Positions 24,299 through 32,007 of a stretch of 64,000 nucleotides of DNA are shown here, piece after piece; position 1 is the stretch's first letter; every line of letters starts with the position of its first letter. Source of the DNA: Coprococcus sp. OM04-5BH (GTDB taxonomy: Bacteria; Bacillota; Clostridia; Lachnospirales; Lachnospiraceae); contig NZ_QULM01000001.1 in NCBI RefSeq assembly GCF_003482105.1, positions 1,116,001 to 1,180,000 on the forward strand, given 5' to 3'. The translations under genes were made by a program, and so were the position numbers. Below the pieces are notes generated by a model, which saw nothing but the letters and a program-made list of their open reading frames with translations, had not been told where the DNA came from and searched no databases.

Positions 24299-25366
24299 AT
24301 GAAGAGATTTAGAAGATTTATAAGTATTGCCGCTGCAGGTGTTATGATGGTAGGGCTTCTTGGTGGCTGCGGAAGCAGCAAGAAGAATGACGCAGGAAAA
24401 AATGGTGAGATCAATGTGTTTGTATGGACAGAGTATGTGCCTGATTCAGTATTTGAAAAGTTCGAGGAAGAGACAGGTATCAAGGTAAATGTTTCAACCT
24501 ACTCGTCAAATGAGGATATGCTTGCCAAGGTAAAATCAGAAACAGAGGGAACATACGACATAGTACTTCCAAGTGATTACACAGTTGAGCTGATGATAGA
24601 GCAGGGAATGCTGGAGGAGCTTGACCAGAGTAAGCTTACTAACCTGTCAAATATAAATGAAGCATATCTGGATCCATCCTACGATCCGGGAAATAAATAT
24701 TCAGTTCCTTATCAGGGTGGTGTAGCTGCCATAGCAGTTAATACTTCAATGGTTGACAAGGATATTACAAGCTATGATGATCTTTTTGATCCATCTCTTA
24801 AGGGGGAGCTGGTTGTGTTGGATGACTACAGAGCAGTTATAGGCATGACTGCCAGAAGCATGGGCTACAGCATGAACGAGACGGATCCTGATAAGCTTGC
24901 TGAGATTGAGGATAAGCTTCTGACACTTAAGGATAATGTCGCTCTTTATGACTCAGACAGTCCTAAGAGTGCTCTTATATCCGGTGACTGTTCAGTTGGC
25001 ATGATATGGGGTGCCGAGATTGCTCTTGCCATGGAAGAGGATCCTAATATCAAGGTAGTATATCCTGAGGAAGGACCATATGTATTCATGGATAACTGGT
25101 GTATCCTTAAGGGTTCAAAGAACTATGACAATGCCATGGAGTTCATCAACTTCATGTTAGACGCAGATACAGCCCAGATGGTATCTGAGGAGTTTCCATA
25201 CCTCTGCCCTAACAAGGCTGCTGTAGAGGCAATGGGAGAGGAGTACAGTGGCAATATAGCAAAGAACCCACCGGAGGATGTTATTGCAGCCGGTGAAAGT
25301 GTAAAGAATCTGGACAACGATACACTTGCAATATACAACGATATGTGGACAAAGCTTAAGAAGTAA
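24299..25366 (+). CDS. potD: Polyamine-binding lipoprotein PotD
   Basis: The 355-residue solute-binding protein is anchored outside the membrane through Cys24 of its LLGGC lipobox. The mature start INVFVWTEYVPDSVFEKFEE is typical of PotD/PotF, which bind spermidine or putrescine. AAAGGAGG precedes ATG 24299. It completes potABCD. The actual ligand could be another amine, given the oxidoreductase genes downstream. A long hairpin at 25387-25431 probably ends or weakens transcription here. Confidence 0.92.
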   Translation: MKRFRRFISIAAAGVMMVGLLGGCGSSKKNDAGKNGEINVFVWTEYVPDSVFEKFEEETGIKVNVSTYSSNEDMLAKVKSETEGTYDIVLPSDYTVELMIEQGMLEELDQSKLTNLSNINEAYLDPSYDPGNKYSVPYQGGVAAIAVNTSMVDKDITSYDDLFDPSLKGELVVLDDYRAVIGMTARSMGYSMNETDPDKLAEIEDKLLTLKDNVALYDSDSPKSALISGDCSVGMIWGAEIALAMEEDPNIKVVYPEEGPYVFMDNWCILKGSKNYDNAMEFINFMLDADTAQMVSEEFPYLCPNKAAVEAMGEEYSGNIAKNPPEDVIAAGESVKNLDNDTLAIYNDMWTKLKK

Positions 25367-25386
25367 CCATATAAATTAAGCAGCAA

Positions 25387-25431
25387 AATTCAGCCGTCTT
25401 AAATCATCGGATATTTAAGGCGGCTGAATTA
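25387..25431 (+). terminator. Long hairpin after potD
   Basis: CAGCCGTCTTAAAT pairs fully with ATTTAAGGCGGCTG (one G-U pair), flanked by AATT on both sides. The following T-run is weak, so it may be an mRNA-stabilising or partly terminating hairpin. Confidence 0.6.
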
Positions 25432-25449
25432 ATATGAAGGGTGTTCGAT

Positions 25450-25540
25450 TGTCATGTAAGGTTTTGTATGAAAATTTGGCATGCAATGCAATCCTTTTTT
25501 GGAAGTCAAATTTTTTATTGGATGAAGGTTAATAGTGAGG
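25450..25540 (+). repeat. Decayed copy of the nested-hairpin repeat (upstream of first OCD gene)
   Basis: ATGTAAGGTTTT and AAAATTTGGCAT correspond to the TGTCAAG hairpin of other copies. Sequence has drifted, but pairing is mostly kept through G-U pairs, with one mismatch. The following part (CAATCC, a T-run, GGATGAAGGTTAAT) aligns with the nested stem but is degraded. It ends about 15 bases before the start codon. Confidence 0.5.
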
Positions 25541-25551
25541 AGGTTACTATA

Positions 25552-26700
25552 ATGAAGATAGATTTCTTATATTTGAATGAAGAGGATATGATAAAGGCGG
25601 GAGTTATGGATCCTTCCGGTTGTATAAAGACAATGGAGGATACCATGTCACTGTTTGGCAAGAAGGATTTCCTTCTTGGTGGACCAAAGGGGGATGAGCA
25701 CGGGCTCCAGATGAACTTTCCTCAGAAGTCTGACATAGAGGATTTTCCGTTAGACGATGGCCCCGACAGACGTTTTATGGCAATGCCGGCTTATCTGGGT
25801 GGAAGATTTCATATTGCAGGGCAGAAGTTTTATGGCTCCAACAGCCATAATTCAGCCCTTAAGCTGCCGAGATCTATTCTTATGGTCACACTTTCCGATG
25901 TGGATACGGGAGCACCTAAGGCGATTATGTCAGCTAATCTTTTGAGTGCCATGAGAACCGGTGCAATGCCTGCCATGTCTGCAAAGTATCTTGCCAGAAA
26001 GGATTCAAGGGTATTGTCCCTTATCGGCCCCGGAGTTATAAACAAATGTGCCCTTATGTGTTATATGGAGGTACTTCCGCACATTGAGAAGATAAAGCTT
26101 CGTGGCAGCTCTGTTAATTCAAGAACAGCTCTTGCCATGAAGGAATTTATAGAAGAGAAGTATCCACAGGTTAAGGAGATAGAGATATGTAGTACATTAA
26201 GAGAAGCCTGCGAGGACGCAGATGTGGTAAGTGAGGCAATGTCTGTAACCAAGGAGAACATGGAAGAATTTCATCTTGATTGGTTCAAGAAGGGGGCAAC
26301 TGTATTCTCCATGGGATCATTCCTGTATCGTCAGTTTGATGATTTCCTTGGTACAAAGATGGTGGTTGACAACTATGGAATGTACGAGAAGTACATGAAT
26401 AATTTCATTGCCAGAGGACCTGTGGATGCATTTGGAAATAAGCGTGAGTGGGTCATAATGGGTATCCATTTCGTACATCTGGTACAGACCGGCAAGGCGA
26501 AGCGGGAGGATGTAATAAATATCAGTGACATTGTAAATGGCATATCAATGGGACGTACAAGTGATGATGAGATTGTTATGTGCAGCATAGGCGGTATGCC
26601 GCTTGAGGATCTGTCCTGGGGCTATGACTGCTACCAGAAAGCCATGGAGCTTGGAATAGGTACGAAGCTTAACCTCTGGAATGAGCCGTATATGTACTAG
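25552..26700 (+). CDS. Ornithine cyclodeaminase/mu-crystallin family protein (first)
   Basis: The 382-residue NAD(P)-dependent enzyme has the family motif SANLLSAMRTGAMPAMSAKY and a nucleotide-binding SLIGPGVINK. Members include ornithine cyclodeaminase, alanine dehydrogenase, ketimine reductase and opine-type dehydrogenases. Some Clostridia relatives carry the name tyramine oxidase subunit B in current annotation (recalled, not checked). AGGAGG precedes ATG 25552. The protein is longer than classical cyclodeaminases (about 320-350). It is paralogous to the product of the next gene along its whole length, with the same N-terminal layout (FLYLNEEDMIKAG and FLFLSEEDMIKAG). Together with the FAD/Fe-S subunits it suggests oxidative handling of an amine or imino acid. 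Confidence 0.8.
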   Translation: MKIDFLYLNEEDMIKAGVMDPSGCIKTMEDTMSLFGKKDFLLGGPKGDEHGLQMNFPQKSDIEDFPLDDGPDRRFMAMPAYLGGRFHIAGQKFYGSNSHNSALKLPRSILMVTLSDVDTGAPKAIMSANLLSAMRTGAMPAMSAKYLARKDSRVLSLIGPGVINKCALMCYMEVLPHIEKIKLRGSSVNSRTALAMKEFIEEKYPQVKEIEICSTLREACEDADVVSEAMSVTKENMEEFHLDWFKKGATVFSMGSFLYRQFDDFLGTKMVVDNYGMYEKYMNNFIARGPVDAFGNKREWVIMGIHFVHLVQTGKAKREDVINISDIVNGISMGRTSDDEIVMCSIGGMPLEDLSWGYDCYQKAMELGIGTKLNLWNEPYMY

Positions 26701-26830
26701 GGGTGCGATTTTATACTTATATATAAGTATAAGTGGCAAAAAATAAGTACAATAATGGTGAGTAAATGTAATTGAATAAGTATCTGATAAGATTTATCAT
26801 ATATCCATAAATTAAATAAATCACAGATAA
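26701..26830. repeat. Spacer with a perfect 22-bp palindrome
   Basis: Positions 26711-26732 are a perfect palindrome built on TTATACTTATA and its complement. It begins 10 bases after the stop codon of the first OCD gene. It could be an operator or a transcript-end hairpin. Confidence 0.55.
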
Positions 26831-26871
26831 AAGGCAACGGAGCTTAATAAAAGTTTCGTTGCCTTTTGTTT
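26831..26871 (+). terminator. Terminator after first OCD gene
   Basis: AAGGCAACG (26831-26839) pairs with CGTTGCCTT (26857-26865), followed by TTGTTT. The GCAACG arm resembles the GCAACAG outer arm of the repeats that follow. Confidence 0.75.
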
Positions 26872-27095
26872 AATGTAAGGATGTCGAAGACATCGTTACA
26901 CTGCAACAGTCTTGCCGAAGGCAACTAAAAATGCTGTTGCTCAATTAATGTAAGGATGTCAAAGACATCGTTACACCGCAACAGCCTTGCCGAAGGCAAC
27001 TAAAAATGCTGTTGCTCAATTAATGTAAGGATGTCGAAGACATCGTTACACCGCAACAGCCTTGCCGAAGGCAACTAAAAATGCTGTTGCTCAAT
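26871..27095 (+). repeat. Three tandem 75-bp double nested-hairpin units (upstream of second OCD gene)
   Basis: Units start at 26871, 26946 and 27021. Each holds two structures. The first is TGTAA/TTACA around GATGTC-GAA-GACATC (loop AAA in the second unit). The second is GCAACAG/CTGTTGC around TTGCC-GAA-GGCAA, with the one-sided linker CTAAAAATG. The layout is the same as in the 82-bp units, with different sequences. The array ends about 28 bases before the start of the next gene. Confidence 0.9.
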
Positions 27096-27123
27096 TTATC
27101 GTTATTGATAAGGAGGAATGAAT

Positions 27124-28260
27124 ATGGCGTATCCGACAATAGATTTTTTGTTTTTAAGTGAAGAAGACATGATAAAAGCAGGTGTGAAGAACATGCCTGA
27201 GTGCATAGAAGCCATGGAAGAGGTGGTTAAGTGCTTAAACTCCGGTGACTATGTTATGGGCGGCGAAAATCATAATTCCCACGGAAGTCAGGTTTCATTT
27301 CCCAAGACATCACCATTTCCCAATATGCCTTTAGATGAAGGTGATGACAGAAGATTTATGGCAATGCCGGCATATATCGGTGGACCCTTTGATCTCATGG
27401 GAATGAAGTGGTACGGCTCCAACATGACAAATAAAGAAAAAGGACTTCCTAGATCCATCCTTACAGTAATGTTAAATGACAAGACCACAGGTGCTCCCCT
27501 TTGTCTCATGAGCGCGAATATATTAAGTGCCATGAGAACCGGAGCAATCCCGGGTGTGGGAATAAAATATCTGGTAAAGAAGGACGCTAAGGTGTGCGGA
27601 GTGTGCGGCCCCGGTGTTATGGGCAAGACATCACTTGAGGCCATCTTAACTATCTGTCCGGATATTGAGGAGATCAAGGTTAAGGGACGTAGTGAAAGAT
27701 CTTTAAGTGCATTTGTAGAGTATGCAAAAGCAAAATATCCTGATGTGAAGAAAATATATGCTGTGGATACAGTAGAGGAGCTGGTGAGAGGTTCAGATGT
27801 TATCTCATTTGCAAATACCGGAGGAACAGACCCTTCCACATATCCATTTGTCAAGGGAGAATGGATAAAGCCCGGAGCTGTGATAGCTGCCTTAAGCTGC
27901 TTCGACATGGATAGCCGTGATATGGCGGAAACGGCAACACTGGTGGTTGACAACATGCAGCTCTACGATGCGTGGGCTGAGGAATTTCCTTATCCGTCCT
28001 TTGGGGCAAATAACATTATCGGCTCAAAGTTCACGGATATGGTACATGACGGAGTGATAACCAGAGATCAGATATACGATCTTGGGGATATCATATATGG
28101 CAAGAGACCGGGAAGAGTTTCAGATGATCAGATATTTATATTCTCCGTAGGCGGTATGCCGGTGGAGGATGTTGCCTGGGGCAGTATCTGCTACAACAAA
28201 GCTAAGGAACTGGGGCTTGGAACCAGCCTCAGATTATGGGATAAGCCGGATATGGCATAA
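27124..28260 (+). CDS. Ornithine cyclodeaminase/mu-crystallin family protein (second)
   Basis: The 378-residue paralogue of the preceding enzyme keeps SANILSAMRTGAIPGVGIKY and a nucleotide-binding VCGPGVMGKTS. ATG 27124 is chosen because AAGGAGG would touch the alternative ATG at 27118. The two paralogues differ enough that they may form a heteromeric complex or act on different substrates. The product may interconvert an imine or keto acid with an amine using NAD(P)H, next to the FAD oxidoreductase below. A single nested hairpin separates it from the (2Fe-2S) gene. Confidence 0.8.
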   Translation: MAYPTIDFLFLSEEDMIKAGVKNMPECIEAMEEVVKCLNSGDYVMGGENHNSHGSQVSFPKTSPFPNMPLDEGDDRRFMAMPAYIGGPFDLMGMKWYGSNMTNKEKGLPRSILTVMLNDKTTGAPLCLMSANILSAMRTGAIPGVGIKYLVKKDAKVCGVCGPGVMGKTSLEAILTICPDIEEIKVKGRSERSLSAFVEYAKAKYPDVKKIYAVDTVEELVRGSDVISFANTGGTDPSTYPFVKGEWIKPGAVIAALSCFDMDSRDMAETATLVVDNMQLYDAWAEEFPYPSFGANNIIGSKFTDMVHDGVITRDQIYDLGDIIYGKRPGRVSDDQIFIFSVGGMPVEDVAWGSICYNKAKELGLGTSLRLWDKPDMA

Positions 28261-28269
28261 CAGAAAAGG

Positions 28270-28358
28270 AGGAAGCACCATGCATCGAAGATGCATTTGA
28301 AAATGGTGCTGACGAAATGCCGCCGAACGAATGTGAGGGGGCAATACAAAAAGGAGGA
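28270..28358 (+). repeat. Single nested-hairpin unit whose outer arm copies the next gene's start site
   Basis: Outer AGCACC (28274-28279) and GGTGCT (28305-28310), inner ATGCATC-GAA-GATGCAT and linker TTGAAAAT are followed by GACGAAATGCCGCCGAACG and GGGGGCAATACAA. The left arm in context, AAAAGGAGGAAGCACCATG, is repeated exactly at the ribosome site and start codon of the (2Fe-2S) gene (28348-28367). Confidence 0.85.
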
Positions 28359-28364
28359 AGCACC

Positions 28365-28691
28365 ATGGATACAAGAATTGCAGTTCATCCAATACTTGGA
28401 GAGACAACAAAGGGAAGAGAGATAAGCTTTACCTTTGACGGAAAAGAAATGACCGGATACGAAGGAGAACCAATAGCTGCAGCCCTTAAGGCGGCAGGGG
28501 TTATGATACACAGATACACCAAGAAGGAGCACAAGCCAAGAGGTATCTTCTGTGCCATAGGAAGATGTACTGACTGCGTTATGGTGGTAGACGGTGTGCC
28601 AAATGTAAGAACCTGTATCACCCCGTTAAAAGAAGGAATGGATGTAAGAACCCAGTATGGTGTCTCAGCAGAACCATTTGACAAGCAGTAA
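28365..28691 (+). CDS. (2Fe-2S)-binding small subunit of an amine/imino-acid oxidoreductase
   Basis: The 108-residue protein has four cysteines in the spacing C-x4-C-x2-C-x12-C (FCAIGRCTDCVMVVDG, then VRTC), the plant-type ferredoxin fold used as the gamma subunit of sarcosine-oxidase-like and HcnA-type dehydrogenases. It would carry electrons within a membrane-independent cytosolic complex. ATG 28365 follows AAGGAGG. An in-frame extension upstream lies inside the repeat and is rejected. Its partners follow: an FAD subunit with two 4Fe-4S clusters, a BFD-like protein and a DAO-type FAD subunit. Confidence 0.85.
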   Translation: MDTRIAVHPILGETTKGREISFTFDGKEMTGYEGEPIAAALKAAGVMIHRYTKKEHKPRGIFCAIGRCTDCVMVVDGVPNVRTCITPLKEGMDVRTQYGVSAEPFDKQ

Positions 28692-28721
28692 TCAAAACCA
28701 TCAAAAAGGAGCGTGTGTTAT

Positions 28722-30299
28722 ATGAAGCGATATGATTTGATAATAGTTGGTGCCGGACCTTCAGGCCTGTCTGCTGCAATAGAGGCAGCCAAGAGGGGAA
28801 TGAAGACAATAATATTTGATGAAAATGAGAAGCCCGGAGGACAGCTCTTTAAACAGATACATAAATTCTTCGGATCAAAGGAGCATAAGGCTAAGATACG
28901 AGGCTTCGTGATCGGCGAGCAGCTCTTAAAGGAGGCCGACGAGGCAGGTGTTGAGGTTAAGCTTAATGCCACAGTTATAGGACTTTATCAGGATAAAGAG
29001 GTGGTGGTAAAGATTGGTGAAGAAATCTGCCACTATAAGGGAGACTCCATAATAATCGCTACCGGAGCCGCCGAGAACATGGTTACATTTCCGGGCTGGA
29101 CTCTTCCGGGAGTTATCGGAGCCGGAGCCGCCCAGACAATGATGAACCTTCATGGTGTGAAGCCCGGACAGAAGATCCTTATGCTGGGCTCCGGAAATGT
29201 AGGTCTGGTTGTTTCTTTCCAGCTTCTCCAGTGCGGCTGTGATGTGGTTGCTCTCGTGGACGCTGCACCAAGGGTCGGTGGATACGGTGTACACGCAGCC
29301 AAGGTTGCAAGAACCGGAGTTCCTTTTTATCTGTCCCATACCATTGTCAAGGCAGAGGGGGAGGATAAGGTTACAGGCGTTACCATTGCAGAGGTGGACA
29401 GCAGTTTTAAATTTATCCCGGGAACGGAGAAGCACTTTGACGTGGATACCATTTGCCTGGCTGTGGGACTTTCACCTATGTCACAGCTTCTTAAGATGGC
29501 AGGCTGCGAGATGGAGGACAATCCAAAGCGTGGCGGACAGGTTCCTATCTGTGATGAAAATGGAAGAACCTCAATACCGGGTATATTTGTAGCAGGTGAT
29601 GTGTCAGGAATCGAAGAGGCGTCAAGTGCCATGATAGAAGGAAGGATGGCAGGTATAACTGCTGCCGAATATCTTGGATACATGGACAAGGAAGAATTAG
29701 ACAAGGGAATGGAAGAGCTTGATCATGCCTTAAACGGCTTGAGACAGGGCATGTTCGCGCCAAAGAACAGAGGAAAGAAGATCACAGAGACAGAGGAAGG
29801 AATACCGGTTTCTGAGAATCTTCTCACAAAGGGCTATGTGGCTGATGATGAGATCGAAAGATTTCCGGGTGTTACACATGCCAAGGGTATCCATCCTGTT
29901 ATTGAATGTACGCAGAATATCCCATGTAACCCATGTCAGGATGCGTGCCCTAAGAAGTGTATAAGCATTGGTGAAAATATAACCTCACTTCCTACAGTGC
30001 CTCACGCGGAGGATTGTATAAATTGCGGAATGTGCGTTGCCTCCTGTTCAGGACAGGCGATATTCCTGGTGGATGAGGATTGTGGAGACGGTACTGCAAC
30101 AGTCACATTGCCATATGAGTTTCTTCCGCTTCCGGAGCCGGGAACAAAGGGTGTAGGCCTTGGCAGGAGCGGACAGCCCGTATGCCAGGCTGAGGTTGTG
30201 TCGGTGAAGAGCCTTAAGGCATTTGACAAGACAAATCTACTTACCATGAGAGTTCCTAAGGAATACGCCATGAAGGCAAGATTTTTTAAGGCAGAATAA
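28722..30299 (+). CDS. FAD-dependent oxidoreductase with C-terminal 4Fe-4S domain (alpha subunit type)
   Basis: The 525-residue protein has an N-terminal FAD site (IIVGAGPSGLSAAIEA), a second nucleotide site (LMLGSGNVGLVVS) and a return to FAD binding (GIFVAGDVSG). The last 150 residues hold ferredoxin-type cysteines (CTQNIPCNPCQDACPKKC, then CINCGMCVASC), sufficient for two 4Fe-4S clusters. HcnB/sarcosine-oxidase alpha-like proteins usually carry a BFD domain here; in this locus the BFD protein is a separate gene and the extra clusters are fused. This would direct electrons to ferredoxin or NAD rather than oxygen, fitting an anaerobe. The ribosome site is AAAAGGAG. Confidence 0.85.
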   Translation: MKRYDLIIVGAGPSGLSAAIEAAKRGMKTIIFDENEKPGGQLFKQIHKFFGSKEHKAKIRGFVIGEQLLKEADEAGVEVKLNATVIGLYQDKEVVVKIGEEICHYKGDSIIIATGAAENMVTFPGWTLPGVIGAGAAQTMMNLHGVKPGQKILMLGSGNVGLVVSFQLLQCGCDVVALVDAAPRVGGYGVHAAKVARTGVPFYLSHTIVKAEGEDKVTGVTIAEVDSSFKFIPGTEKHFDVDTICLAVGLSPMSQLLKMAGCEMEDNPKRGGQVPICDENGRTSIPGIFVAGDVSGIEEASSAMIEGRMAGITAAEYLGYMDKEELDKGMEELDHALNGLRQGMFAPKNRGKKITETEEGIPVSENLLTKGYVADDEIERFPGVTHAKGIHPVIECTQNIPCNPCQDACPKKCISIGENITSLPTVPHAEDCINCGMCVASCSGQAIFLVDEDCGDGTATVTLPYEFLPLPEPGTKGVGLGRSGQPVCQAEVVSVKSLKAFDKTNLLTMRVPKEYAMKARFFKAE

Positions 30300-30329
30300 A
30301 CCGGTAAGAGTTGATCATAGGCAGCATAC

Positions 30330-30376
30330 AATGTCGGCTATACCGAGCAGGTAGATTTTTAATGGCTGACGTTTTA
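30330..30376 (+). repeat. Nested-hairpin repeat, diverged copy (upstream of BFD gene)
   Basis: AATGTCGGCT pairs with GGCTGACGTT over 10 bp (with G-U pairs). Inside is TACC-GAGCA-GGTA and a one-sided GATTTTTAAT linker. Compared with the copy before the MATE gene, both stems have changed yet still pair. It ends about 20 bases before the start codon. Confidence 0.65.
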
Positions 30377-30396
30377 CAGGAAGGGAGATGCATTTA

Positions 30397-30735
30397 ATGA
30401 ATAAGGTAAATGACAGATCAAGAGATATAGGACCATTTGTACCGGGACCGGATGACGATATGCTTATATGCAGATGTGAGGAGATCACTAAGGGTGAGAT
30501 AAGAAAGGCAGTCCACGACGGCATGTGGACCATGACAGAGATCAGAAGGTACTTAAGAACAGGAATGGGACTCTGCCAGGGACAGACCTGTGGTAAGCTG
30601 GTCAAGGGAATAGTAGCAAGGGAGCTTGGAGTATCTCCGGCAGAGCTTGAGCCTGCCACATCAAGAGTTCCAATGAGACCTATAGAGATGTATATATTTG
30701 CAAATGAGGCAAAGGAGGCGGATGTCCATGAGTAA
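30397..30735 (+). CDS. BFD-like [2Fe-2S]-binding protein
   Basis: The 112-residue protein has two CxC/CxxxxC-type cysteine pairs (LICRCEEITKGEI and GLCQGQTCGK), the signature of the BFD-like fold. In sarcosine/hydroxyproline oxidoreductases this module is fused to the alpha subunit and takes electrons from FAD. Here it is separate, lying between alpha-type and DAO-type subunits. ATG 30397 is used because GGAAGGGAG sits too close to an upstream ATG (30388). Its last 8 bases overlap the DAO-type gene, so the two are translationally coupled. Confidence 0.85.
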   Translation: MNKVNDRSRDIGPFVPGPDDDMLICRCEEITKGEIRKAVHDGMWTMTEIRRYLRTGMGLCQGQTCGKLVKGIVARELGVSPAELEPATSRVPMRPIEMYIFANEAKEADVHE

Positions 30736-31858
30736 TAATGCGGAAATTATCATAATCGGTGGAGGCATTATAGGTTGTGCAACAGCCTACTATCTTGCAA
30801 AAAATGGTGTTAAGGATGTAATAGTTCTTGAGGGATCTGACTTTATGGGTAACGGAGGCTCATCAAGAAACGGTGGTGGTGTAAGACAGTCCGGAAGAGA
30901 TGTAAGAGAGCTGCCACTTGTAATGTACGGAATTAAAAATCTCTGGCCTCATCTTTCGGAGGAGCTGGAGGTTGACTGCGAATATCATCAGGACGGCAAC
31001 CTTCGTCTTGGCAAGACAGAAGCCCACAAGGCAACTCTTACGAAGCTTGCTGACAATGCCAGAGGTGTAGGCCTTGATGTAAGAATGATAGATGGTGATG
31101 AGGTAAGACAGATAAATCCATATCTCTCCCACGAGGTTACATGTGCCAGCTGGTGTCCTACAGACGGACATGCAAATCCTCTGACCACAACCCTTGGCTT
31201 TTACAAGATGGCAAGGCAGCTTGGAGTGAGATTTATCACCGGTGAGCCGGTAGTATCTCTTGGAATGGTGAGGGGCAAGATCAGAAAGGTTGTAACCCCA
31301 AATAATATATATGAGGGTGAGAAGGTTCTGGTGGCAGCAGGCCTTGACAGCAGACCGATACTTACCAGTGTGGGCATTGATATCCCAATGACAAATTCTC
31401 TTCTTGAAGCTCTTGTCACTGAGGCAGAGCCTCACATGTTTGACCAGATGCTCGGTACTGCGGAGGCAGACTTCTACGGACATCAGACCAAGCATGGATC
31501 ATTTGTGTTCGGTGGTTCTTCGGGCCTTGAAAGGTATAACAAGGATAATGGCACTCCTGTTACAAACAGCAAGACTGCTCCTTGTATATGCCGTGGTATC
31601 ATGAAATATTTCCCTGACCTTGCAAAGGCTAAGATCGTAAGAACCTGGGCAGGCTGGATGGACGCTTCATCAGATGGTGTTCCGTCACTTGGTAAGGTAG
31701 ATGAGGTGCCGGGACTTTATGTGGCATGTGCCTTTAACGGACATGGCTTCGGTATTGCTCCTGCTGCCGGTGAGCAGCTTGCAAAGCTCATGATAACCGG
31801 AACCACAGACATATCACTTGATGAACTCAGATATGACAGATACAAGGCAAAGATCTGA
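30728..31858 (+). CDS. DAO-type FAD oxidoreductase (beta subunit type)
   Basis: The 376-residue protein belongs to the D-amino-acid oxidase/glycine oxidase family. Its FAD site is IIIGGGIIGCATAYYL, and GGSSRNGGGVRQSGRD marks the sarcosine-oxidase-beta/HcnC branch. It should oxidise the C-N bond of an amino acid, N-alkyl amino acid or opine. ATG 30728 lies 9 bases after AAAGGAGG; an in-frame ATG at 30722 is too close. With the three genes upstream it completes an alpha-beta-gamma plus BFD complex. The substrate is not readable; the polyamine transporter and OCD-type enzymes point to an amine-derived imino acid. Confidence 0.85.
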   Translation: MSNNAEIIIIGGGIIGCATAYYLAKNGVKDVIVLEGSDFMGNGGSSRNGGGVRQSGRDVRELPLVMYGIKNLWPHLSEELEVDCEYHQDGNLRLGKTEAHKATLTKLADNARGVGLDVRMIDGDEVRQINPYLSHEVTCASWCPTDGHANPLTTTLGFYKMARQLGVRFITGEPVVSLGMVRGKIRKVVTPNNIYEGEKVLVAAGLDSRPILTSVGIDIPMTNSLLEALVTEAEPHMFDQMLGTAEADFYGHQTKHGSFVFGGSSGLERYNKDNGTPVTNSKTAPCICRGIMKYFPDLAKAKIVRTWAGWMDASSDGVPSLGKVDEVPGLYVACAFNGHGFGIAPAAGEQLAKLMITGTTDISLDELRYDRYKAKI

Positions 31859-32007
31859 TATTTTAAGAAATGCACCTGAGTGAATATAAGGGGCAACATA
31901 AAACAGGCAAATACCTAATGGCTGATGTCAGGTCATAGATGGATATATGATCTGGTGTAATATATTTGCTTATATGTAAGACGAGCTTGAGATAGGAGGA
32001 GATATCC
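31859..32007 (+). other. Spacer with a partial repeat-family copy
   Basis: AGGCAAATACCTAATGGCTGATGT near 31903-31926 matches the right half of the nested-hairpin family, but no left arm is seen. TAGGAGGAG at 31994-32002 is the ribosome site of the next gene. Confidence 0.4.

Noticed and set aside
30863..31495. 210-residue antisense open frame over the DAO-type gene
   Set aside because: Low-complexity composition and no ribosome site; the + strand FAD protein is clear.
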